From: Mactromeris polynyma
Lineage: Eukaryota > Mollusca > Bivalvia > Venerida > Mactridae
Length of the DNA: 64,000 nt
Direction of reading: 5' to 3'
Assembly: GCA_032209605.1 (NCBI GenBank)
Contig: JASFXZ010000001.1
Location: 124,001-188,000 of the forward strand
The notes beneath the pieces are model-generated. The model was given only the letters and a program-made list of their open reading frames with translations, did no database searches and had not been told where the DNA came from. The translations under genes were made by a program, and so were the position numbers. Each line of letters opens with the position of its first letter. The first letter of the stretch is position 1. This document shows positions 1-10,500 of the stretch, one piece after another.

Positions 1-38
1 TTATTATATATTCGTATTCATACTGTGAAACATCGATA

Positions 39-184
39 ATAAGACCACATTTGGATATGACGACAGTTGGTCTTTGAGTGAGTTTGTCTGATAATCAAGT
101 TATATGTAGAATAAAATTGATCCATGGTATTTTAAGGATAATATGGTCTTTATTTTGAGGTGGTCTTTGAGTGAGGTTTTACTG
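39..184. mobile_element. MITE family A remnant
   Basis: Right half with aggtggtctttgagtgaggt and the end ttttactg followed by TA; a broken left half with aataagaccac. Same family as at 7102-7272. No coding capacity. Confidence 0.6.
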
Positions 185-2206
185 TATACGTATGTACCTA
201 GTATATCTCAGATCAAGATATGTCGTCACTGTACTTCAAAGCAACGTATACGGTAAATAATATATATGTATATAGCTGTATATGTATAGACATGAACATT
301 TATCAAAATGTCTGGTCAGCTGAAAACTGACAACAACACGAAGTATTGTCGATGACGTTTTCTACAAACCGAATGACGTATAAAACAAATCCGCTTGAAG
401 GTTTGTGCGTGACAGTCGGGCTTAAACACAGTATTTGTTCGTAAGGATTCGTAACTCTAAATGCTAAGTCGTGATCATTTAATTAATTATTCCGCAAGTA
501 TGAATATTCAATCATGTATGGATGAAATGATTATGCATGCAGCCATTGTTATGGCATCAAATTGTAATAGAAAAGCTAATAAACACGTCAAGCCTGTGTC
601 TGATTTCCGATTTTGAATAACACCAGCTCTAAATAACCGATAGCACGCTTCAGAAACCGATATGAACGTGTGTAAAGGTGTTATTCTTTCAATCATATAT
701 TATATTGTGTCTCAATCCTCTCGTATTGGCACGAATAAAACGATCTTGTAGAAAAGAATTGTTCTATTGTGATGCTGTGGTTTTACACATGTTTTCTAAT
801 ACTTTAATGCATCTTGGTTTGTTCCATGACGCTCAAAAAGAAAATTTCAAAGAAGTTTGGAGTGTACATCACTGGACTGTAATCTACGGAAGATCGGTGA
901 TGACATCCACTTTTCATTATATCTCATTGGAAATAATGAAGTCGTGAAGTTGAAATCGAATTGAACACCGCTGTACGATTTCCAACCTCTTCTTTAAGTG
1001 ACGTCATATCCAGAAATCGTCACATGCCACGTCACCACGTACTGACAGTAAGCAATATTTGCCCCATATGGCAATATGAAAACGAAGTGACCATTGTGAG
1101 TAAATATTGTTTCTAGCTCGGAAATAGTGACACCACTTGTTGCGTTTTTGAAATGACGGAATTCACGATTTAAACTTCACGAATTAAATATTTCCTAGAA
1201 GATAGATAATTTAGTGAGAATTTCACCACCTGTCTTTCGTAATAACCAGTTTAATTTATTTCTCCTTTATGTTATATACATACATGTACTATTGTGGTTC
1301 AGATTTTCAGTCAGACATTTACAAGTAGCATATCTAACAATACGCCAAAATCTCATAATCACACTTTAATATTAAAGGAAATGGACAAAAAGGAATTGTC
1401 GGCCCTCATTTGACATTGTCGTACATTTTCCACACTTAATACGAGTCTCTATCAGACTTATAAAAAAGAGAGTAAATTTTGAGATTTGAGATTTTTTGAT
1501 TGCTGAGTGTAAGAATCCGTTATAATACCGTGCCCCGACAAAAGAAGATGTCTTTAACGGGAAACGTCGGATAGCTCAAAAAGACAGATTTGTCATAAAA
1601 TGTATAAATGTTTCAAATACATTTTTATCGTAGTAACAACGAAGTATTTCTTGAAATTGGTCGACCGTGTTGCTTGTATAATGTATTCAATGCAATTCTC
1701 AGAGTTAACTTATAATGACATTAACATTAATGTGTATATACGCTACTATATTCTTAAATGAATTAAGTTAGTATGTTGACCTCTGATTTATATTTGTATT
1801 TATAAGAAACTTTGAATGTAAATGGTATATATATATTTGTTTTTATTGTGTATTTTATGTAATTTTGATATATTTGGACTTATAATGTATGCTTATATAT
1901 AATTACAATAAATGTGTGTTTATATTGTGTATTTATATGTAAATGTTGACAATGTACATTGTACATGTCGTAATAAATGTTCCGTTATATTAAAACGAAT
2001 GTTACTTTCGCATGGTCAAACAACTAACGACATGTATACAAACTACCCGTGAAACGAAAGCGTGTGACAAATACAATAATAATCGATGCTTGACCATTAA
2101 CCAGCGTCTGTCATAGATAATAAAATGATCAATGTCCACAAATCGTGTTAGGTACGCACCCAGTAAGTGCGAAATTATCGGAATAAGAAGATCACAAATA
2201 GCCATG
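185..2206. other. Non-genic, apart from one MITE
   Basis: Besides the family B copy at 962-1158, only AT-rich sequence with TA-rich runs near 1820 and 1900. I see no exon. Confidence 0.5.
962..1158. mobile_element. Hairpin MITE family B, right end lost
   Basis: Left end ccgctgtacgatttccaacc, then cttctttaagTGACGTCA. The copy breaks off after tttttgaaatgacgg. Confidence 0.7.
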
Positions 2207-2733
2207 GGCATTATTCACGAACACTATAAGTCTGAAACTCAGACTTGGATTCTTAACTTGCAAAATAAAATATTTACCAACATTTTGTAAATTTATAGAT
2301 TTAAATCATTGACTATTAAAAGTCTGTACAATTTTCAAACAATTTGACAAATGGACGGTTTTATAGTTCAGATAACCTCATTAACCCTTTTATAATTGAC
2401 TTACATAGGTGATTTGAGAGAAAGCTTGTAAAATACTTTTTTAAGTTTAACTTATATATTAATCACTCTGACTGCTTCTTGGGTTGCCAAGCAAGGACAT
2501 TATTCACAACCGCTTAAAGTCTGAAACTAAGACTTAGACGTTAAATTTGCGAAAATCACCAGCATTGTGTTTTCATTGATTATAAACGAATGAATTTTTG
2601 TCTGAATAATTGTTGTTACCCTCTTAACACTTTAGCCAATTCTTATTAAAATCTATGTTGTTATAACAATGTTAGAGCAAAAAGAATAGTCTAAGTCAGA
2701 GTTTCAAACTTATAGTGTTTATGAACAAGGCCC
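2207..2733. mobile_element. Inverted-repeat element with a nested SINE piece
   Basis: The left end attcacgaacactataagtc mirrors the right end agtgtttatgaacaaggccc. A third, internal copy of the terminal sequence lies at 2499-2541, directly after a 45-bp SINE fragment (2450-2495). About 525 bp. Confidence 0.55.
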
Positions 2734-3240
2734 CAGGTCTTACTCAGTGCAAGCTGTGTGATTTTGTTGCCTACGAGTTTCGCGCTATTTCAGCTTTGCA
2801 ATTGATGAGTAGGTCTAAAATATCGTGATTTGTACATTCACGGTTTATAATCTAGTGAAATAATATCTTTGGGATCATGTTTATATTCACGACTGATCGA
2901 ACAGAGATTTATATTTGCGTCTCTCCGCCTCTACAGTTTTATCTTTGTCACGAACTATAAGGACAAAACAACACAGTGTGAGTTTGTTATCAAAGCAAAA
3001 GAACTAAATCAAAAGGAATGACATGGATTAGAAATGACAAAGGTACATGCAACTTTAGTAAAACATGACATAAAGTTGGATAACAAAAGTCCAACATTAT
3101 ATAACTATAGCAACACGAATGACAAATAAAATAATTAACAAAGTTACTTATAATTCTGGCAAATCATTAACCTAAAGATTACAAAATCTTTTGAAATAAT
3201 ACAAAAAATAAATGAAATATGAATCAAAGATCATGAAGTC

Positions 3241-4529
3241 TGGTACATGGAAAATATGAATACTAAGATCATGAAGTATAGAACATGGAAATATGAATCT
3301 AAGATCACGAATTATAGAACATGGAAATATGAATCTAAGATCACGAGCTATAGAAAATGGAAATATGAATCTAAGATCACGAATTATAGAACATGGAAAT
3401 ATGAATCTAAGATCACGAATTATAGAACATGAAAATATGAATACTAAGATCATGAAGTATAGAAAATGGAAATATGAATCTAAGATCACGAATTATAGAA
3501 CATGGAAATATGAATCTAAGATCACGAATTATAGAACATGGAAATATGAATCTAAGATCACGAATTATAGAACATGGAAATATGAATCTAAGATCACGAG
3601 CTATAGAAAATGGAAATATGAATCTAAGATCACGAATTATAGAACATGGAAATATGAATCTAAGATCACGAATTATAGAACATGGAAATATGAATCTAAG
3701 ATCACGAGCTATAGAACATGGAAATATGAATCTAAGATCACGAATTATAGAACATGGAAATATGAATCTAAGATCACGAGCTATAGAACATGGAAATATG
3801 AATCTAAGATCACGAATTATAGAACATGGAAATATGAATCTAAGATCACGAGCTATAGAAAATGGAAATATGAATCTAAGATCATGAAGTATAGTACATG
3901 GATCTAAACATGAATATAAGATCATGAAGTAAAGTACATGGAAAATATGAATCTAAGATCACGAAGTATAGAACATGGAAATATGAATCTAAGATAATGA
4001 AGTAAAGTACATGGAAATATCAATCTAAGATAATGAAGTAAAGTACATGGAAAATATGAATCTAAGATAATGAAGTATAGTACATGGAAATATGAATCTA
4101 AGATAATGAAGAATAGTGCATGGAAAATATGAATCTAAGATAATGAAGTATAGTACATGGAAATATGAATCTAAGATAATGAAGAATAGTGCATGGAAAA
4201 TATGAATCTAAGATAATGAAGTATAGTACATGGAAAATATGAATCTAAGATAATGAAGTATAGTACATGGAAAATATGAATCTAAGATAATGAAGTATAG
4301 TACATGGAAAATATGAATATAAGATCATAACGTATAGTACATGGAAAATATTAATCTAAGATCATGAAGTAAAGTACATTGAAAATATTAATCTAAGACC
4401 ATGAAGTATAGTACATGGAAAATATGAATCTAAGATCATGAAGTAAAGTACATGGAATTATTTATCTAAGATCATGAAGTATAGTACATGGAAAATATGA
4501 ATCTAAGATCATAACGTATAGTACATGGA
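3241..4529. repeat. 36/37-bp tandem array, about 35 units
   Basis: Unit near aaatatgaatctaagatcac plus gaattatagaacatgg. Up to about 3890 the units are exactly 36 bp, so all units share a frame and no stops interrupt, producing illusory 12-residue repeat proteins on both strands. Beyond that units vary between 36 and 37 bp and diverge. Confidence 0.95.
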
Positions 4530-4704
4530 GAGTGGAGGGGAGTGAAAGAACGACAAAATATATACTTTTCTGAAACAATCACAAGCTCAGTGTTGTTGAT
4601 GCATCAGTGAGTGATAAGATAACAATTAACCCAAAGGTGTTATAATTACAAGAACGGATACAATGAGCCCCAGGTCATTTAACTAAAGTAAATATTAAGT
4701 ATAT

Positions 4705-4710
4705 TTTATT
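4705..4710 (-). terminator. Candidate poly(A) signal for the minus-strand exon
   Basis: AATAAA on the minus strand in gtagAATAAAatat, about 100 bases past the TGA at 4816-4814. Distance and order fit a 3' end; AT-richness lowers the weight. Confidence 0.3.
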
Positions 4711-4813
4711 CTACATTTAAAACTAGTATGGTATACATTCTCTGAACTCCGGATTGAACTGGCAATCATGCCTCCACATTTTGGACGGTGTGAACATTAA
4801 AGTCTAATTTACG

Positions 4814-5050
4814 TCAACAATGTGTCTGTTTTATGATGACAATGTCACTTTTAGCGTTGCTTGTCACTGTCCACCCATTGTGTAATGATTGTCCGGTATA
4901 TGTGTCACCAGTCCGAGAAGTAGTGACCACAGCATGCTGTGATAACAAGCCATACTTTTCCATGTATAACTTGGTACCATCAGCACGAGTCATGATATTG
5001 ATCAGTCCGGATTGATATTTCCAACAAACGTTATTTACTGTTGATACCAT
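4814..5050 (-). CDS. Possible terminal exon or small gene, unidentified
   Basis: The minus strand reads 78 residues with balanced composition and ordinary codons, e.g. SGLINIMTRADGTKLYMEKY, TGDTYTGQSLHNGWTVTS and DIVIIKQTHC, then TGA at 4816-4814. About 105 bases further on is AATAAA (4710-4705 on the minus strand), as expected for a last exon. It may start at the ATG at 5050 or at an acceptor near 5038; the pyrimidine tract there is poor. An inverted-repeat element (5065-5269) sits directly upstream on its strand. I do not recognise the family. Confidence 0.35.
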   Translation of the reverse strand: MVSTVNNVCWKYQSGLINIMTRADGTKLYMEKYGLLSQHAVVTTSRTGDTYTGQSLHNGWTVTSNAKSDIVIIKQTHC

Positions 5051-5064
5051 GCTCGTTTGATATA

Positions 5065-5269
5065 CAGTGGAACACGCTTACAACGTACTCTGTTATAACG
5101 AAAAATCGGATAGTACGTAGCAATTTTAATTCCCCGACCAAGCTCTTCTATATGTCATTGTATATCTACACGGTTATAATGAAATTTCGTTGTATGGACA
5201 TAACAAAGTTTGGATATAACGAAGTAAATCTCCAGGTCCACAGACATTCGTTGTAAGCGTGTTCCACTG
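5065..5269. mobile_element. MITE family D
   Basis: Begins cagtggaacacgcttacaac and ends gttgtaagcgtgttccactg, a near-perfect terminal inverted repeat, with TA on each side. 205 bp, no coding capacity. Confidence 0.85.
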
Positions 5270-5445
5270 TAATGTTATTACATACACACACAGAAAACCA
5301 AAATTGCTAACTTGCACATGTGATGTGATACAGACTTGAAGTATGGCACACAACGCAACCTCTCCAGATCAGCCCTGTCTTGAGCATAATACTCTCGTTA
5401 ACAACATTATAAAGTGTTCCTGTTGTGAGAATCATCAATCAATTT

Positions 5446-5562
5446 AACCTCTCTAGAACAACAGCCTCTGAACAAGTAAACTATGCATACCCCACAGGGA
5501 GTTGCTCTGAAGAGGTTAAACGATACATACCCCTCAGGGAGTTGCTCTGAAGAGGTTTATGT
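5446..5562. repeat. Small inverted repeat with duplicated right arm
   Basis: Left aacctctctagaacaacagc pairs with gttgctctgaagaggttaa; the right arm plus catacccc is present twice, about 42 bp apart. A diverged relative is at 62850-62932. Confidence 0.6.
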
Positions 5563-7101
5563 TAACCGGATTTCTGCACTTAAGCGTTTACATGAGCAAA
5601 TATAGCTTTGATGGATCTATATGGTCATTTGCAAATATGGCGCAGTTGCCGATCAATGTGCAGAAAGTATTGCGTTTAGTTTAGTTTCCTCACATAAATA
5701 TTAATTATCGTTTTCTAAACTGCGTTTTGAATCCGTTTGATACAAGATAACTGGAAACGATTGGACTCGGGATATTGAAATCCTTTGGGATTCAACGTAC
5801 TTCACACGCCATTCAATACTTCTTTATGATATTTAGAATCACAACTTATACAGAACCAATTATGCTCCACAACACACTCGCTTTAATTTCCAATATTCAT
5901 TGTTGGGTGGAAATTAGAAATCGATTTGATGTTTCCCCGCCTACGCTTTCTCTTCAGAGTCTCTCATTACTAGGGGAATTTCTCTAGACACTGCGGTAAA
6001 TATATATTCTCGACACGTTGATTGATCCAGAAGAACTGAACAATTTTTGTCATATACAACCTACATTTTATATCCTAGGGAACTGTTTGGATAATTTCGC
6101 GCTTCAGCACGTCAATTTTCTCAGAAAATTTCAGCAGTTTTGAAGATTTTCAAAATTAAAGTCCGGAAAATGGGTTTCCTTAATCTGAGAATTGTAGTCT
6201 AGTATACATTGTATGTGGTCTTATTACATTTTCAAATACGTGATTCGTTGTCGTCAATTGATGTTCGGCGTAGACATAGGTAACGTATTTTGTTCACATG
6301 CCTTGCTTAATTTATATACGGCTTATTTTCTTGAAACTACCATACCTACAGTCCCGGTACTTTGCTCACTTTCTATTATTTGTTGACAAAGGTAACTCAG
6401 AATAGTCTGACTTTCATTGTGTTTAATATATGTCCTTGTTACTTAGAAGTTGCTCTCGAGTCATCAACCTATCTAATTTTTTGGCTATTCCCTTGTGTAA
6501 AACGTTGTCTTGTGAGCATTGGAACCCGTAGTCGGTGCTCGAGTGTTCGTACCCTAGATAGTTGATTGGGAGGTATTGTTCGTAAACATAGTTATTCCTA
6601 CACTACTCTCACATATTTTGTAGACCAAGCTTAGTGATGAATAACATACACATGTATTTCAATAACAGTGATACAAACTGTCATGTCCTATATGTATTAC
6701 AATGAGTTTGCGAAACATGGAATCAAGGCCTTTATTTGTATACCATTAAGCATTTGGTGACTACACTTAATATTCATTGAAACAGCTATCAACGGATCCG
6801 ACACGACAGACAATCAACAAATGTTACCAGTGTTCCGTTTGACATATTACCACTTTAATATCATCGTCACGCAAGCCCGGTTACCTCTTGCAAATTTTCA
6901 TTAGTCTGGAAAGAACTTCTAGTTAACTGCTGCATTTTTTCATATAATATTCCTGCAAGATATGCAATTTTAGCGATGCCGAGACAGATATTGCCATTCC
7001 TTCTTAAGCTATTCAGATTGAATTCAAATCAGACAAATTAGTTTTGTGAGGCAATCTATATGGATGATTAGCATAGTCGATGTTACATATTTAATCAAGT
7101 A
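5563..7101. other. No gene seen upstream of the first visible PAL exon
   Basis: No exon with PHM or signal-peptide character, and no promoter that I can support. This region should be intron if the PAL transcript starts further upstream. Confidence 0.5.
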
Positions 7102-7272
7102 CAGTAAAACCTCACTTAAAGACCACCTCAATAATAAGACCACCTCAAAATTCAGAACACATGCAATTTTCAAGTTCATTTTCACTTTTTTCACCTTAAT
7201 ATTAGGACCACCACAATAAGAAGACCAGTATTCAAGGGTCCCAAAGGTGGTCTTATTATTGAGATTTTGCTG
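7102..7272. mobile_element. MITE family A copy next to PAL exon a
   Basis: Starts cagtaaaacctcacttaaag after TA and ends gagattttgctg before TA; the inner arms are ccacctcaataataagacc and its complement. 171 bp, TA target duplication. It ends 27 bp before the exon. Confidence 0.85.
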
Positions 7273-7299
7273 TATTTGACATTTTTGACGATATTTCAG

Positions 7300-7523
7300 T
7301 ATTTAGATGCCTTGGACTACTATCAGGGATTACAGGATCCAGACCAGACTTACAATGGATGGGCAGAGGAACCAGTACCAGATGGCAACGACGTACTGGT
7401 ACAAGTCGATCATTGGCCAGCGGGTAGTGTACAATCTGAGATTGGACAAGTAGGCGGCGTTGCCATGGATACGAATGACAACGTTGTTGTATTTCACAGA
7501 GCAGATAGACGATGGGACAGATG
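7300..7523 (+). CDS. PAL: PAL exon a (first visible exon)
   Basis: Acceptor atatttcag, donor g|gtaatg. The exon opens in phase 0 and ends with two bases of a Trp codon. It encodes residues 1-74: an acidic linker (YYQGLQDPDQTYNGW), then the first propeller strand GQVGGVAMDTNDNVVVFHR with the active-site arginine. There is no start codon at the acceptor, so earlier exons must exist. The last 27 intron bases before it are all that separate it from an inserted inverted-repeat element. Confidence 0.9.
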
Positions 7524-10500
7524 GTAATGCTATTTGAATTGTCTTCTTTGTTCCTGTAATGTACAGTCGAGTAATACATGGTTTCGAATAGTCCATTTTA
7601 TTTCGATACAGCGGGACCTTATATTTATTTCGGATGATACCAAGTATTCGGATAAAAGATTGTCGAATAAACGAGGTCCGACTGAATTCTCATGTAGTCC
7701 GGTTTGATTTACCTGAGATAATGAAATTATCATAATCAAATAATGAATTGCTCAGCCTATGTAAATAAATATGTTTTGAAAAATAGACATATGGACATTG
7801 TTTCCACAATAATGGTATTCTAAACTACTAGTCATTTTGAATTAACAATAGGCCTACATAAGTTTTGTGCTTTGTTGTCTTTCGCTATTTAAGCGAAATA
7901 TATGCCGTAGGTTACTTATAAAAATACGTACATTAGTACATTCAAGTGAGCATATTCTTGTTTCACCGGCAATATTAAGACCATGGCTGCGTTGCCCAGT
8001 GGACTATGGTATCCGTTGTGTTGTATAACGTAGCGTAAGCAGAAATGATTTGACCGAGTCGATAAATGCAGCATCTTAGGCTGAATTTAATTACGCTTGG
8101 CCGACAGAATTCCGTTGATTTATTACATCGTTCACATTAAGTGTTAATGCTACATTGACGACTGGATTCACCAACACTGTCCTATTCATTTAATATTCCG
8201 ATGCAATAGTGTATGACAGGTAGTCCTTTAGATTTATATGTGAAAGTCTTTAATATTTATCCGAGAAAGGTTGAACACAATGTTGAGGTTATCAGCCAGT
8301 GGAAACATGTTTTAGAAAGTTGAAAAAATGGGCATACTGTACTAAATAACAATTTTCTAATTTTGAATCCATATATTGAGCATTTTAAATATTTATGCTG
8401 TGGACTTTATTTGTTAAATTCGACCTTGATGTTTTGCAGGTCGTTTGGTCCAATGAATGAATTCAATGGAGCTTTAGGGCCCATACAAAAGAATGTTCTG
8501 ATAACAGTAGATCCACAAACCGGTGACAAGATCTCCGAGGCTGGAGCCGGAGAGTAAGTGTAGTTTATTTACAGAGATAAACAAGAACGCCAGAAACATG
8601 TCTATTGACAAAACCCTACATTAAGTTATCACGTATTTTCGAACTGAAGTCACCTCATGTATAGCCTTTGTGTTTTCAGTGTGCCCAAAAAAGCAACATA
8701 CTGAAAGGAATTAACACATGTACATAATGACACGAATTACGATATACAAACATGTTAACAATAAGTGCAAAATCATCATCTGTACATTATTAGAGTCAAG
8801 ACATGTTATATGACAAGCAAACCTAGTCACTTTAGGACAAGAAGAAATGGCTTAGAATTGAAAGTATACGTATACGTTAAGGGAAATGGAATCTGTCATT
8901 TCTGGTTAAAGTTATATACGAACATTTTTCCCAGACATTCAATCATTTTTTTTTGCGCAAGTCAATTACATAACTAAAGGAGTATATACTAAGTATCAAT
9001 AAAAAGGTACAGACCAATACACAAATGCAGGCTGGCAGCCATCTCAGATAATGCGAGATACGTTTATGGCGTCTTCACTTGACTGGTAAAGGAATGTCAA
9101 CTTTTCTTGGTTATTTGTAACTTGAGTACCTTGGGTCCACTTTCGGTTTTTGGCTAAATGCTAAAGCTGTCGAAATATGTTCCGCGTAATTATGCTTTCT
9201 CTTAAAAGCTTAGGTACTGTCTAACGAGAAAATACAATTTAGCAACTGCTTACGAATTAAAGTTGTGATCTGAAGTTCAATATCGGTAAATAATTAGCAT
9301 GTATATGCATAAATCAAAATTACAGGCAATTTTTAGAGCAATTGCTGCTTAAATTGGTAACATGGTAACGTTTTAATGACGCTCAGTATATATTTGTTGT
9401 ATCAGTACGCTGGAACGCACCGTCTGTGTGCCTTTGTGTTGGTCGCCTAACTACTATGATGATTTGATGAAAAATGATAATTATGCAAATGAAATTATAT
9501 TTACACCGGTGAATTGCTGCATGTCGTTTTTCAATTTTGCACTTAATACTACTCTAGTTAGTATGACTTTGTAACTACAACGATGTCACTCGCTTCCTTT
9601 CTTGTTTCTTCTGATTGATTTGAACTATTTGGTCAAGAGTTTGTTGATATAATTTTACACAGGCTAAATTGTAAATGAAAATATATATTCACATTCAGAT
9701 TTTATATGCCACATGGACTTACCATTGATCAAGACGGTAATCGATGGTTGACAGACGTAGGCCTTCACCAAGTAAGAAAATATTTTGTCGATTTATCATT
9801 TTCGTTTGATAAAAACAATAAGCTAATAAAAGGAAGGTACTTAACCTCTGGGTTAAGGTTAATGCGAAGGGAACCATCCTTTGAGTTTGCGCAGGGAAAC
9901 ATCAGTTGAATTGGCATAGGGAACCATCCGTTGAGTTAGCGCAGGAAACCAACCGTTTTGCTGACAAGTTTAAACCGTCATTACAGACTTATGGATGAAG
10001 TCCCTGTATAGTTGACATTGCTAATACATTGACAGTCCTCATTATAACTGAAGCATTGTTTCCGTCCCTGTCACGCTTTGAATCATTACAACTGAAGCAT
10101 TGTTTCCGTCCCTGTCACGCTTTGAATCATTACAACTGAAGCATTGTTTCCGTCCCTGTCACGCTTTGAATCATTACAACTGAAGCATTGTTTCCGTCCC
10201 TGTCACGCTTTGAATCATTACAACTGAAGCATTGTTTCCGTCCCTGTCACGCTTTGAATCATTACACAGTAAATATGTTTGCTACATCTCACGATACTGC
10301 TAAGGCCATTGTTAATAAGTTCACGGCACACCGGCTTACCAAACGAAGTTGGCATCCATTCAATACGGTGTGACTCTTTCGTGCTGGGCGGTTTTCTGGA
10401 AAAAAAAGATAACCGACCGACCCTTCCCCGAATATTGTGGATCGGGGAACCTCAAACAGCCCTGTAATAAGGATCGCCTATTGTAATCTTTTTTTTAAGA

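Noticed and set aside
678..947. 89-codon plus-strand ORF
   Set aside because: No recognisable domain, AT-driven composition and no splice or promoter context.
3293..3907. 204-codon plus-strand and overlapping minus-strand ORFs
   Set aside because: They only reflect a 36-bp repeat that lacks stops in several frames; no promoter, splice sites or homology.
8363..8557. Reading through from the ATG at 8453 as an independent PAL start
   Set aside because: The acceptor at 8439 completes the split Trp codon from the previous exon exactly, so this is an internal exon.
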